DNA from: Actibacterium sp. 188UL27-1
Lineage (GTDB): Bacteria > Pseudomonadota > Alphaproteobacteria > Rhodobacterales > Rhodobacteraceae
DNA: 64,000 nucleotides
NCBI RefSeq assembly: GCF_016901225.1
Contig: NZ_JAFEUL010000002.1
Span: 124,001 to 188,000, forward strand
Reading direction: 5' to 3'
The notes under the pieces are model-generated. The model ran no database searches. It was not told where the DNA came from and saw only the letters and a list, made by a program, of their open reading frames with translations. Numbering within the stretch: position 1 is the first letter of the stretch; each line of letters begins with the position of its first letter. Position numbers and translations under genes: made by a program. Shown here in pieces: positions 1 through 8,290 of this stretch.

Positions 1-201
1 CTGGCCGAACTCGGCGACCCCTACGCGGCGATCGGCGCCGATCAACAGGGTCGCACCGCCCTTGACTGGGGCGTTTACGGTGTGCCCGAAACCTTTGTCA
101 TCGATGGGGACGGCCAGGTGATCTTGCGATTTGCCGGGCCAATCACTGAGGCGGTTCTGACCAATACGATTCACCCGGCTTTGAAATCAGCGTCACAGTA
201 A
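1..201 (+). CDS. ccmG: CcmG/DsbE-type thiol:disulfide oxidoreductase, C-terminal part
   Basis: Open from the first base in frame 1, so the N-terminus lies outside the window; 66 codons remain before the TAA. The fragment reads through DWGVYGVPETFVID, the cis-proline segment (GVPETF) that is diagnostic of CcmG/DsbE periplasmic thioredoxins, which reduce apocytochrome c before haem attachment. The CxxC active site would lie upstream and cannot be seen. It is probably the last gene of a ccm cluster, since a rho-independent terminator follows at 376-402. Family assignment is firm; the exact role is known from the family only. Confidence 0.85.
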   Translation: MAELGDPYAAIGADQQGRTALDWGVYGVPETFVIDGDGQVILRFAGPITEAVLTNTIHPALKSASQ

Positions 202-245
202 TGTTGAGGATAGCAAAGCGGTCTGTCGGATCGCACCACTGCTGT

Positions 246-369
246 CATTATGTGTTCATAAATATCCATATTTTACGTCTGCGGCTTGTTCCGACCTCAG
301 GAGTTTAGCGGCCATGGTATGCCCGTTAGATTTGTGCCTTCGGGCAGGGATATTTGAGGACACATGATG
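246..369. repeat. dispersed intergenic inverted repeat, family A, copy 1
   Basis: Left arm CATTATGTGTTCATAAATATCC (247-267 region) and right arm GGGATATTTGAGGACACAT (near 348-366) are imperfect inverted complements. The interior has TTAGATTTGTGCCTTCGGGC. The element at 26736-26835 has the same arms and a nearly identical interior (CTAGATTTAGTGCCTCCGGC), so this is a repeated family; this copy is the more diverged. Confidence 0.7.
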
Positions 370-375
370 GGGGAA

Positions 376-402
376 GGCCCATCAGAGTAATGGGCCGTTT
401 TC
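376..402 (+). terminator. rho-independent terminator after ccmG
   Basis: Stem GGCCCAT (376-382), 7-base loop, ATGGGCC (390-396), then GTTTTC. It lies about 175 bases after the ccmG stop with no gene between, so it probably ends the ccm transcript. Confidence 0.6.
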
Positions 403-540
403 TCCGAATGTCGAAAGCCTGAGGTGGCCGGATCCCGGTCTGAAAACCTCAAGCCCCTCGTCCTGCCTGCACCCAATGATCTTGGGGCGATGGGTCATCA
501 GCTGTGTTTTGGGGCTCTTGCACGGTGCGTTAAAGCCGGT

Positions 541-625
541 AGCAGGTGCGCGTGAGCGCGCCTGCCGGGCCCAACGCCTTGGGCCAGCGGCTTTGCCGCT
601 TCGCCCAAGGGGACGGGAGCACCAC
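541..625. repeat. palindromic intergenic repeat, family B, copy 1
   Basis: Two hairpins separated by GGGCCCAACGC: CAGGTGCGCG-TGA-GCGCGCCTG, then CTTGGGC...GCCCAAG around AGCGGCTTTGCCGCT, followed by GGGACGGGAGC. The same order, in reverse orientation, is found at 35041-35110. Confidence 0.6.
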
Positions 626-643
626 AGATGAGCCTAAGTGCGA

Positions 644-1216
644 TCAGGTCGGATCGGCGCTGCCACGGGACAGGGCCGCGACGCCGGTGCGCGCTACTTC
701 CTGTAGGCCAAGGGGGCGCATCAGTTCCGCAAAGGCTTCGATCTTTTCGGGCGTGCCGGTGATCTCGAACACGAAACTGCCCAGCGTGCTGTCGACGACA
801 TTGGCGCGAAAGATCTCGGCCAGGCGCAGGGCTTCGATCCGTTTATCACCGGCGCCTGCAACCTTGAACAGGGCCAGCTCGCGCTCGACCGACGGCCCGT
901 CGACTGTCAGGTCATGGACCTCGTAAACGGGTACCATCCGACCCAATTGCGCTTTGATCTGCTCAATCACTTGTGGTGTGCCAGTGGTCACGACGGTGAT
1001 CCGAGAGCGGTGGCCGGTCTGGTCGATCTCCGCCACGGTGAGGCTTTCGATATTATAGCCGCGCCCGGAAAAGAGCCCGATCACCCTGGCCAACACACCG
1101 GCCTCGTTATCGACGACCACGGCCAAGGTGTGTGTCTCGATCACCTCCGCATTGGGGTCGCGCAGGTCATAGGCCGAATGTTTCGACGAGCCTTTGCGAA
1201 TTTTCAGCGCTGCCAT
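644..1216 (-). CDS. ilvH: acetolactate synthase regulatory (small) subunit
   Basis: This 190-residue protein is the regulatory partner of the IlvB catalytic subunit in valine, leucine and isoleucine synthesis. It has an ACT domain at about residues 27-105 (THTLAVVVDNEAGVLARVIG, then the GRGYNIESLTVAE segment that forms the valine-binding interface) and the ALS-small C-terminal domain to about residue 186. Length is close to the family norm, slightly extended at the N-terminus. It reads in the same direction as ilvB but about 2.6 kb away, with an unknown gene, a GT87-like gene and one opposite-strand gene between, so it may need its own promoter. Confidence 0.95.
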   Translation of the reverse strand: MAALKIRKGSSKHSAYDLRDPNAEVIETHTLAVVVDNEAGVLARVIGLFSGRGYNIESLTVAEIDQTGHRSRITVVTTGTPQVIEQIKAQLGRMVPVYEVHDLTVDGPSVERELALFKVAGAGDKRIEALRLAEIFRANVVDSTLGSFVFEITGTPEKIEAFAELMRPLGLQEVARTGVAALSRGSADPT

Positions 1217-1445
1217 CTGTTTTCCCTGTCCTCTTGTTGGGGCGCCACTTGCAACAATTGCCCGAGGCTTGTCCAGCGCGGGGCCGGAATTGTTTCAGTT
1301 TGCGGTAACTTGTTCACGGTAACCTGGGGGCATGATCGCGCAGGATCACGGGTTTGTGGTGCTGATTGCCGGGGGCACGGGGTGCCGCGTAGATATCCCG
1401 CATACCGTTGTATTCCAAATGCGCTCCACAAAAGGACCCGATGCC

Positions 1446-1949
1446 ATGACCATGACCGCCAACGCCCCCAGCCCCTCAGTCAGCTTGCCGCAGAACATCG
1501 TGACGCTGGTCACGACGGTGCTGATCGCCGGCGCCTTCTCGACCGTTGCTTTTGACTTCTTTGGCAAATCCTTGAGCCCGATGCTTGGTTTCGGCGGTCT
1601 GGCGCCGGTGCCGCTCGCCAATGGCGTGATCAAGACGCTCTTTGGCACAGGCTATACGCCGGGTGCCCATGCGCTGCATTACTTTGCCGGAATGATCGCC
1701 TATCCCGCTGGTTGGGTTCTGATTGCCGAACCCCTGCGCCGCCGGTTCGCCCCACAGGTGCACTGGCTGATCGCCGCCACGGTCTATGGCGTGGCGCTGT
1801 GGGTCTGGGCGCTCTTCTTCATGGCGCATCTGGTTGCCGGTAACCCGCCTTTCCTCGGCTGGGGCACGATCACCTGGGTTGCCTTGGTCGGTCATGTCCT
1901 GTTTGCCCTGATCACGGCCATGGTCGCCCACCTGCGCCGTAACGCGTAA
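1446..1949 (+). CDS. small multi-pass membrane protein, function unknown
   Basis: A 167-residue hydrophobic protein. I chose ATG 1446 because AAAGGA sits 9 bases upstream; the frame is open to 1332 but those residues look non-coding. Hydrophobic segments lie near residues 17-36, 75-95, 105-128 and 140-162, suggesting four membrane spans. I recognise no domain. It lies on the opposite strand between ilvH and the GT87-like gene and ends at a strong hairpin. Confidence 0.7.
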   Translation: MTMTANAPSPSVSLPQNIVTLVTTVLIAGAFSTVAFDFFGKSLSPMLGFGGLAPVPLANGVIKTLFGTGYTPGAHALHYFAGMIAYPAGWVLIAEPLRRRFAPQVHWLIAATVYGVALWVWALFFMAHLVAGNPPFLGWGTITWVALVGHVLFALITAMVAHLRRNA

Positions 1950-1967
1950 ATGCACAAATCTTGCCAA

Positions 1968-1989
1968 GGCCCCGCGGTGTCGCGGGGCC
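1968..1989. terminator. GC-rich hairpin between convergent genes
   Basis: Perfect 9-base stem GGCCCCGCG, loop GTGT, CGCGGGGCC. It sits between the stops of the convergent genes at 1949 and 2012. The T-rich tail (ATGTTTTG) is weak on the plus side. Probably a bidirectional terminator. Confidence 0.55.
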
Positions 1990-2011
1990 GTATGCATGTT
2001 TTGATCCCATC

Positions 2012-3256
2012 TCATGCGGTCTTCACCCGTTGAACGGCGCTGGCGAAGCTGAGGATTACGGCCATACCGATTAAAGGCGGTATCATCACTGCCGCGGGGG
2101 CGACCGGGACAAAGATCGGCAGGGCCGGGCCCATCCAAAGCAATACCGCGGCAACCATAGTGAGAGGCGTGCCCAAGACTTTGTCCGAGCGAAGAAGAAA
2201 CAGTGCCACCACAGCCAGCAACCCCGCATCGTAGTGCCAGAAATAAGGGGTCGCGAGACAGGTCGCCGCTGCAAGAGCCGCCATCTTGGCGTCGAAACCA
2301 ATCTCCTTGCTGCGCCAAATCACAAAGACCGCCCCGGCCAGCAGCGCTGATAGCCCCCACTGGAGCGTCACGGCCGTCTCGTAAGATATCCCGAGACGTG
2401 TGAGCAGGGCGGGGATGCTGGTCATCAAGTCAAGCAGGGGTAGCGTCTCCTCCAGCCGCGCTGCGTGCTGTGTGTAAATGTCTACCAGGTTGGTCCAATA
2501 TGCCGGGCCATAGATGAGGGTCGCGGCGACATTCAGGATCACGCTGGTCATGGCCGCCCCCGCAGTCGCACGCCATGCCCCAATGGCGATCAAGGCGGCG
2601 GGGATCATCAGCCCAAGCGTTGGCTTCAGGGTCAAAACACCGATCAGGATCCCTGCCGACCAAGGCCTGTCCGCGCGCAATGCTGCAAAGGCGGCCAGAA
2701 AAACTCCGGCCCAAAGGAGTGTGAATTGTCCAACGGCCAAAACCGGAATGACAGCCGGTGCGCAGGCCAGCGCCACCCAGGCTGAAGGCGATGCTTTGCA
2801 AAAGGGGCCGAGCGCGGCCGCATAAACCGCAAATGAAACCCCGCTAAAGATGATCCATGCGACCGGAAATGGAAGTACACCCAACGGCGTCATCAGGGCC
2901 AGAAAAGCAGGCGGATGCAGGAATGGAAACCAGTCGGGTGGGCAGGTGGCGTCATTGGCCTCATATATGCGGTTGACCGAGAAGGCGGCGAGCGGCTCTC
3001 CCATGGCGGCCAGATGCCCCGCACCCCAAAAGACCGCGAAATCCACCGAGACATCGATGCAGCCCGGGTCCAACATGTCAGAAATTTCGCCCGTGATCTG
3101 ACGGGCAAGCATGAAAAGAGTCACGCTTGCGGCAATCATCGCGATCGGGAAGGACCGCCTTGTCTGCAGTCCGCGCAGACGATGATCGCCGGCTTGATCC
3201 GCTGATGTTACGGCCATCGTGCGTTGGGTTTTCGAACGCATCTCAGGTCTGGCCAT
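2012..3256 (-). CDS. GT87-like (DUF2029) membrane glycosyltransferase
   Basis: A 414-residue polytopic protein with about nine to ten hydrophobic segments. An early extracytoplasmic stretch reads SVDFAVFWGAGHLAAMGEP and then FPFLHPPAFLALMTPLGVLP, the pattern of the DUF2029/GT87 polyprenol-phosphate-mannose-dependent mannosyltransferases (GT-C fold). The acidic residue in the DF motif is the expected catalytic position. The donor and acceptor cannot be told from sequence. Start choice among Met1, Met6 and Met14 is uncertain because no well-spaced ribosome-binding site is visible. It lies downstream of the ilvB-hypothetical pair on the same strand. Confidence 0.75.
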   Translation of the reverse strand: MARPEMRSKTQRTMAVTSADQAGDHRLRGLQTRRSFPIAMIAASVTLFMLARQITGEISDMLDPGCIDVSVDFAVFWGAGHLAAMGEPLAAFSVNRIYEANDATCPPDWFPFLHPPAFLALMTPLGVLPFPVAWIIFSGVSFAVYAAALGPFCKASPSAWVALACAPAVIPVLAVGQFTLLWAGVFLAAFAALRADRPWSAGILIGVLTLKPTLGLMIPAALIAIGAWRATAGAAMTSVILNVAATLIYGPAYWTNLVDIYTQHAARLEETLPLLDLMTSIPALLTRLGISYETAVTLQWGLSALLAGAVFVIWRSKEIGFDAKMAALAAATCLATPYFWHYDAGLLAVVALFLLRSDKVLGTPLTMVAAVLLWMGPALPIFVPVAPAAVMIPPLIGMAVILSFASAVQRVKTA

Positions 3257-3354
3257 CCTTTCATCTGCGTGTTGCCGGGCCCATCATGTGTCACGGGGCC
3301 CACCAGCATGGCCGGGACCACTCTGCGTGTTCAAACAGTGCGTCGACAGACGGA

Positions 3355-3792
3355 TCAGGTTGGGTCTGCGTCGACAAGCTGGACATCACTAACCCCGTCA
3401 GTCGCCTGAAGAAGCCCCGTCAGACTTTCCACCAACTCTGCCATGGCTGTCGACGTGTCGATCTTTCGGAAAAGCCGCTTCAGCAAATTTTGCTCTGCCT
3501 TGACGAAAACAAGGTGGTCTGCGCCGGTTTTCGCATCATAGTCGCCTTGGCTTCCGCAGCAGACCGCGAGTGTGAAATCGCCGTCGTGTTCAACTTCGAT
3601 CCAATAGCCCCAATCTTCCATGGACGAGAACCCAATCGGGTAACCAAGCTTTGGCAGTTCGGCCTTCAGGAATTCAGCGAGCTCTTTGCCAAAAAGGCCG
3701 GGATTGATGAACTCATCGGATGTTTCCTCCAATTCGCCCGCCGTGGGTGGAAAGCGTTTGGAGGAAAACTCGATGAGTCCATCGCCGGTCAT
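3355..3792 (-). CDS. conserved hypothetical protein translationally coupled to ilvB
   Basis: A 145-residue, soluble, acidic protein whose ATG overlaps the ilvB stop by four bases (ATGA at 3789-3792), so the two are probably co-translated. It has no signal peptide, membrane segment or motif I can name. There are two adjacent cysteines (VCCGSQGDYD, about residues 76-85). Whether it acts in branched-chain amino acid synthesis or only shares the transcript is not known. Confidence 0.75.
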   Translation of the reverse strand: MTGDGLIEFSSKRFPPTAGELEETSDEFINPGLFGKELAEFLKAELPKLGYPIGFSSMEDWGYWIEVEHDGDFTLAVCCGSQGDYDAKTGADHLVFVKAEQNLLKRLFRKIDTSTAMAELVESLTGLLQATDGVSDVQLVDADPT

Positions 3793-5543
3793 ACGAGCAC
3801 GGCACCCTTGCTGCCGATGGCATCTTGGGTGGAGGCTTCGCCCAACAGCATCTTATTGTGCGGCTCGCCTGAGGGGATCATGGGGAAGCAGTTTTCATGC
3901 TTCTCGACCAGGCAATCAAAGAGAACCGGGCCATCGTAAGCCAACATCTCCATGATCGCGTCATCAAGATCGCCGGGGTCCTTGCACAGGATGCCCTTGG
4001 CACCAAAGGCTTCGGCCAGTTTCACGAAATCGGGCAGAGCCTCGGACCAACTGTGGGAATAGCGTTCGCCGTGCAGCAATTCCTGCCACTGGCGCACCAT
4101 GCCCAGCCGTTCATTGTTCAGGATGAATTGCTTGACCGGCAAGCGGTACTGCGCGGCAGTGCCCATTTCCTGCATGTTCATCAACCAGGAGGCCTCGCCC
4201 GCCACGTTGATCACCAGCGCGTCGGGATGCGCAATTTGCACACCTATCGATGCAGGAAAACCATAGCCCATCGTGCCCAGGCCCCCGGATGTCATCCAGC
4301 GGTTCGGATCCTCGAACCCCAGATATTGGGCGGCCCACATCTGGTGCTGACCAACCTCGGTACAGATATAACGGTCATACGTTTTAGTCAGCTCTTCGAG
4401 GCGGACCAAGGCATGCTGGGGCTTGATCGTCTTTTCCGAGGTCTTGAAATCCAGACACCGGATCGCGCGCCAATCGTCGATCTGCTTCCACCACTTGGCC
4501 AAACCCTCTGCGTTGACCTTTGACCCGCGCTCTTTCCACAGCGCCAAGGCGGCGTCCAGCACATGGGCCACGTCGCCGATGATCGGGAAATCGGTATGGA
4601 CGACCTTGTTGATCGAGGACGGGTCAATATCGATATGGGCCTTCATCGAGTTTGGGCTGAAGTCAGCGATCCGTCCCGTGATCCGGTCATCAAACCGGGC
4701 ACCCACATTGATCATCAGATCGCAGCCATGCATCGCAAGGTTGGCTTCATAAAGCCCGTGCATGCCGAGCATGCCCAGCCACGCCCTGCCCGAGGCGGGA
4801 TAGGCACCCAAACCCATCAAGGTCGAAGTGACTGGGAAACCCGTGGCTTCGGCAAATTCGCGCAACAGAGCGGTGGCCCGGTCTCCGGAATTGATCACGC
4901 CGCCGCCTGTGTAAAAAACGGGGCGTTCGGCGGTTTCCATCGCCTCGACCAAGCCCTCGATCACCTCGGCATCGCCTTCTATGCGTGGTTTGTAATGGCC
5001 GGTCGGTGCATCGGCGGGGGCGACATAGGTGCCGCTGGCAAATTGCACGTCTTTTGGAATGTCGATCAGAACGGGACCCGGGCGCCCCGAGGTTGCGACA
5101 TGGAACGCTTCATGAATGGTCGCGGCCAGCCGGTCGGTGTCTTTAACCAGCCAGTTATGCTTGGTGCAGGGGCGGGTGATCCCGACCGTGTCAGCCTCCT
5201 GGAATGCGTCCGAGCCGATCATGAAAGTGGGCACCTGGCCAGTCAGAACGACCATCGGGATCGAATCCATCAGCGCATCGGTGATCCCAGTCACGACGTT
5301 GGTGGCCCCGGGACCCGAGGTCACCAGAACAACGCCGGGTTTCCCGGTCGAGCGCGCATACCCTTCGGCGGCATGGGCGGCACCCTGTTCGTGGCGGACC
5401 AGGATGTGGCGGATGCCTTCTTGCTGAAAGATCTCGTCGTAAATCGGTAGCACGGCCCCGCCGGGATAGCCGAATACGACGTCCACACCCTGATCCTTCA
5501 GGGCTTGAACCACCATCTTTGCTCCGGTCATTTGGCGTGCCAT
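3789..5543 (-). CDS. ilvB: acetolactate synthase catalytic (large) subunit
   Basis: This 584-residue thiamine-diphosphate enzyme condenses two pyruvates, or pyruvate and 2-oxobutyrate, in the first common step of branched-chain amino acid synthesis. Domains run in order: TPP-binding N domain (about 5-170, with the catalytic glutamate in VRHEQGAAHAAEG, Glu52), central FAD-binding-like domain (about 195-330), and TPP-binding C domain (about 395-545, VAGEASWLMNMQEM). I chose ATG 5543, which has GGAGA upstream; the frame extends to 5711 but that part is leader RNA. It is preceded by a complete attenuator and followed by a coupled hypothetical gene. Confidence 0.95.
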   Translation of the reverse strand: MARQMTGAKMVVQALKDQGVDVVFGYPGGAVLPIYDEIFQQEGIRHILVRHEQGAAHAAEGYARSTGKPGVVLVTSGPGATNVVTGITDALMDSIPMVVLTGQVPTFMIGSDAFQEADTVGITRPCTKHNWLVKDTDRLAATIHEAFHVATSGRPGPVLIDIPKDVQFASGTYVAPADAPTGHYKPRIEGDAEVIEGLVEAMETAERPVFYTGGGVINSGDRATALLREFAEATGFPVTSTLMGLGAYPASGRAWLGMLGMHGLYEANLAMHGCDLMINVGARFDDRITGRIADFSPNSMKAHIDIDPSSINKVVHTDFPIIGDVAHVLDAALALWKERGSKVNAEGLAKWWKQIDDWRAIRCLDFKTSEKTIKPQHALVRLEELTKTYDRYICTEVGQHQMWAAQYLGFEDPNRWMTSGGLGTMGYGFPASIGVQIAHPDALVINVAGEASWLMNMQEMGTAAQYRLPVKQFILNNERLGMVRQWQELLHGERYSHSWSEALPDFVKLAEAFGAKGILCKDPGDLDDAIMEMLAYDGPVLFDCLVEKHENCFPMIPSGEPHNKMLLGEASTQDAIGSKGAVLV

Positions 5544-5574
5544 TTCATGTTCTCCGTTTGGCTGGCATCTGGGC

Positions 5575-5605
5575 AATAAAAAACCCCCGGTCTTTCGGCG
5601 GGGGT
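5575..5605 (-). terminator. ilvB attenuator (rho-independent terminator in the leader)
   Basis: On the minus strand CCCCCG-CCGAAAGAC-CGGGGG is followed by TTTTTTATT. It ends about 30 bases before the ilvB start. The 5' arm of its stem overlaps by two bases the downstream partner of the antiterminator pair: CCCATGCACC on the minus strand (5603-5612) is the exact complement of GGTGCATGGG inside the leader ORF (5640-5649). The two structures therefore compete, as in classical amino-acid attenuation. Confidence 0.88.
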
Positions 5606-5632
5606 GCATGGGGTTATCGTCTGGCGTCCGTG

Positions 5633-5680
5633 TTACCGGCCCATGCACCTTTCGACTACGAGAAGTAGAATGCTGATCAT
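5633..5680 (-). CDS. ilvB leader peptide (attenuation control)
   Basis: A 15-codon ORF reading MISILLLVVERCMGR, with AAGGGA upstream of its ATG. Seven of the first nine residues are Ile, Leu or Val, including runs of three Leu and two Val codons. A ribosome stalled on these codons for want of charged tRNA would leave GGTGCATGGG (codons 11-14) free to pair with CCCATGCACC and disturb the terminator at 5575-5605. A ribosome reaching the stop would cover it and let transcription end. The peptide itself probably has no other function. Confidence 0.88.
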   Translation of the reverse strand: MISILLLVVERCMGR

Positions 5681-5707
5681 TCCAAAGGTCCCTTACTACG
5701 TGGCGGG

Positions 5708-5736
5708 ACAATACGAGGCGCGTTTGGTGGCGTCAA
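5708..5736 (-). promoter_or_regulatory. sigma-70 type promoter for the ilvB leader
   Basis: On the minus strand TTGACG (5736-5731) and TATTGT (5713-5708) are separated by exactly 17 bases. Transcription would begin about 20 bases before the leader-peptide start codon. Confidence 0.65.
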
Positions 5737-5800
5737 TCGAAATACATGAGAAAATGTCGCCAAAGCCCGTGTTTTCGGAATTATCTTTCTAAGAGCTTAA

Positions 5801-5842
5801 GTGAACCCTTCGGTTCACATTGACTGTGCACCAATGCGCACA
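5801..5842. promoter_or_regulatory. two adjacent inverted repeats in a divergent intergenic region
   Basis: GTGAACC-CTTC-GGTTCAC (5801-5818) is a perfect 7-base inverted repeat. TGTGC...GCACA (5825-5842) follows six bases later. They lie between the ilvB promoter and the gene at 5921. They could be operator sites for a regulator of either gene; no factor can be named. Confidence 0.4.
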
Positions 5843-5920
5843 ACCGGTGATGGTTCGCTGTTGATTGGAGTCCGACGTTAGGTCATTAGGTAATCATGGA
5901 AGCTGAACAGGAGAGTTCAA

Positions 5921-6325
5921 ATGTCCTTGTCTCGCCGAGTTTCACATTTTACCGCAGGCCACGCCACCTTCCTGGGGATGCTTATTACGGTTGGTCTATG
6001 GGCCAGTTCGCTGCCAAGCAACGCAACGCCCCTGTCGTCGGATGAGTTCCGCACGATGTATGCAGACCAGGTTTATGAGGCGCTGGTGGACGATCACAAG
6101 ATAACTGTCGTGATGGGCGGTGATGGCCGGGTGGAGATCAATGGCCCCATCGGTCAGTTCGAAGGCAGTTGGGCCATGGCTGACAACCTGATGTGCGTTT
6201 ATTTCGCCAGCGGCCCGCGGATCGGAGAAACCTGTGGCCACCTGCTGCCCGACCAGTCCGGCGGGTTCGAGACGACGACGGGCATCATCATGCGCCCGCT
6301 GGTGACGTCGGCTCCGCTGGATTGA
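5921..6325 (+). CDS. small secreted protein, function unknown
   Basis: A 134-residue protein with AGGAGAG 7 bases before the ATG. A basic N-terminus and hydrophobic stretch (about residues 16-32) followed by NATPLSS look like a signal peptide, so the roughly 100-residue mature protein is probably periplasmic. The mature part has a GQFEGSW...CVYF...GETCGHL pattern with two cysteines that could form a disulfide. Similar small proteins occur widely in the family as hypotheticals; I cannot assign a function. Confidence 0.7.
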   Translation: MSLSRRVSHFTAGHATFLGMLITVGLWASSLPSNATPLSSDEFRTMYADQVYEALVDDHKITVVMGGDGRVEINGPIGQFEGSWAMADNLMCVYFASGPRIGETCGHLLPDQSGGFETTTGIIMRPLVTSAPLD

Positions 6326-6389
6326 ACGCGGATCATATTCCGCGGTAAGATGCCTGACCTTGGTGTTGGGCACCGGTGACGTTTGTCGT

Positions 6390-7757
6390 CTAGCCTGGGT
6401 ACACCGTGCCGGCATCGCCAATATAATTATCCCATGCAAACCAGTAGGATATGTGGCCCGCCACCCTGGATAGACTGACGCCATCGGGGCCGACCAGTGC
6501 CGCTTCCGTGGCTGTCCAGCCGGTGCCGTCACTGGCTGTCAGACGGTCGCCGGTTGAGGCAAATGTCAGATCGCCACGTTCATAGGCGCGAACACTGCGG
6601 GTCTGTGCATTGCCGATCAGAACCAGGGGCGTGTTGGCGATGGCGTCATTGATCACGCGCTTTTTGTCAAAGGCGTTAAGCGGCCAGGCCCGCGCCACAC
6701 CGAACTGGCGGATGGTAAAGACATAATCCTTTTGGTTATGCGCCTGTTCATCAACCAAGGCCGGGAACATCAGATCGGGTGAGCCGAAATAGGCGGAGTA
6801 AACCACGCCTGAGCCATAGTCGCGCCGGTACCCGGTCTTGAGCGACAGAACCCGGGTTGTCGGATGGGTGGCTTTCCAATTGGCCCAGGTTGTGATCACC
6901 ACAGGGCGTTGTGTCAACTTGATGCCGCGGCCGGCAAGGGGGCCAATGACGGGCTGGCCGGTATACTGGTTCCACAGCGAGTTGGTCTTGCGGTCAAACA
7001 TCAGCTTGTTTGAGCGATAGAGGAACCCGGATGAGCCAAAGATCAGCGGTTTTTTAGCGTTTCTGGTTTGTGTCTCGAATAGGATGCCCGAGCCGCACAG
7101 CGTGCAATAGGCCAGCGCCACGGGGACGCCGCCGACTACGTCATTGAACATCTCGTGCCAGCCCATGATGCGCAGCGGATAGGCGCGGGCATCGCCGTTG
7201 ATGGAAATGCCAAAGACCAGATCATCGTCGCGGAGGTATTCGGCGGAGCTGGCCGTGATCATGGTGGGGGTGTCCAGGGATGGAATGCCGTCTTTCAGGA
7301 CTCCGCCCCAGGCAATTTCCTCGATCCGGATTTTGGCCGCGTCGCGCGTCAGATGCTCTGGTCGCAGAAAGTCGCGGAAATTCGGATCGATGCGAAGATG
7401 GGCGTCACGCATGAACGCAGCATAGGACGGGTGGGGGACGATCTGCGGGTTGCGTTCCTGCCAGAGCATCCAGTCAAACCATTGGGTGCCGTGGGATTGC
7501 CCGGTGAGCCGCTCCAACGTCCGGCCGATCGCGTCCTGCCGGTTGATGGCGAAACGCAGGGCCAGGATCAGCCCGGCCGCCATGTCCGGTTTGCCGCGAT
7601 CCGCGATCAGTCGCAGGCCCGCCTCGTGTTCGGAAGTCGTCCCAAAGAGTTGTGCGAGAAGCGCGTCCTCAAGCCCACTATCCTGGGCAGAGACCAGGCC
7701 GGGCCATGCGGCAAAGCCAAGGGTTAATCCGGCAAATTGCCGACGCGACCATATCAT
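6390..7757 (-). CDS. DUF3179 domain-containing exported protein
   Basis: A 455-residue protein starting IWSRRQFAGLTLGFA, a twin-arginine-like signal ending near AQDS. The body matches the DUF3179 pattern: DDLVFGISINGDARAYPLRIMGWHEMFND, then VPVALAYCTLCGSG, with the CxxC cysteines and a histidine that could bind a metal or haem, then the long region with SLWNQYTGQPVIG. The family is exported and its biochemistry is not known to me. It is a single gene, convergent with the small secreted protein at 5921 and without obvious operon partners. Confidence 0.85.
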   Translation of the reverse strand: MIWSRRQFAGLTLGFAAWPGLVSAQDSGLEDALLAQLFGTTSEHEAGLRLIADRGKPDMAAGLILALRFAINRQDAIGRTLERLTGQSHGTQWFDWMLWQERNPQIVPHPSYAAFMRDAHLRIDPNFRDFLRPEHLTRDAAKIRIEEIAWGGVLKDGIPSLDTPTMITASSAEYLRDDDLVFGISINGDARAYPLRIMGWHEMFNDVVGGVPVALAYCTLCGSGILFETQTRNAKKPLIFGSSGFLYRSNKLMFDRKTNSLWNQYTGQPVIGPLAGRGIKLTQRPVVITTWANWKATHPTTRVLSLKTGYRRDYGSGVVYSAYFGSPDLMFPALVDEQAHNQKDYVFTIRQFGVARAWPLNAFDKKRVINDAIANTPLVLIGNAQTRSVRAYERGDLTFASTGDRLTASDGTGWTATEAALVGPDGVSLSRVAGHISYWFAWDNYIGDAGTVYPG

Positions 7758-8290
7758 ACGGGACCTCCATTCTACTTGTGCAGAATGGTGCGGCTTTGCC
7801 TGATCACATGCACTTAAAGTGCGCGTGAGATGTTATGCCGGACTATGGAAACGACCATTTTGCCAAGGTAAGCCGCTATTGAGCCGGGGCGTCCCCGGGT
7901 TTTACCATGGTCAAACACGTCTTGATGGGACAAGACGAAAGGCCATCGTCGGCCTGGCTTCGGCAGCGCGAATGTGTCGCGCGCGTGTTGGCACAGAAGG
8001 TAGCCTTCGACCTCCTGCTGGACTGGCTTACTGACCAACTCATGGAGATCCACCACATCAAGATATTGTCGGTGACTTTCCCTTGTGACGTGCCATTCCC
8101 TTGAACCCAATGCACAACCGTTTGATATAATGCACACCAACTTCGGCTGACTTTAACGCTTCGCCTGACAAGGCCGACACGCCCATCTCATCCCGTGGCT
8201 AGCAGTTTTCCCAATGTGGCCTGCAGCGCCCGTTGCCCGCAGCCCGCAAGCAAAGGGTGGTGGGTCGGTCCAAAATGCGCGAGGTGCTGG
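7758..8290. other. 533-base stretch with no supportable gene
   Basis: Short frames exist on both strands (for example 7814-8140 minus, 7907-8104 plus), but they overlap each other, lack ribosome-binding sites and have compositions typical of out-of-frame reading. It could be a decayed gene; I see no domain in any frame. Confidence 0.5.

Larger units (their letters stand above)
202..643. other. intergenic stretch with repeats and a terminator, no gene
   Basis: No coding frame here looks real. The stretch holds, in order, one copy of a dispersed inverted repeat (246-369), a rho-independent terminator (376-402), about 140 bases with nothing recognisable, and one copy of a second palindromic repeat (541-625) just downstream of the ilvH stop. 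Confidence 0.7.

Noticed and set aside
1476-2360. 294-codon minus-strand frame across the 1446 gene and the GT87 gene end
   Set aside because: Overlaps two better-supported genes and a hairpin; sequence is low-complexity in charged residues and lacks any family pattern.
7814-8140. 108-codon minus-strand frame in the gene-poor stretch
   Set aside because: No ribosome site, no domain, several competing frames of similar quality; not supportable as a gene.
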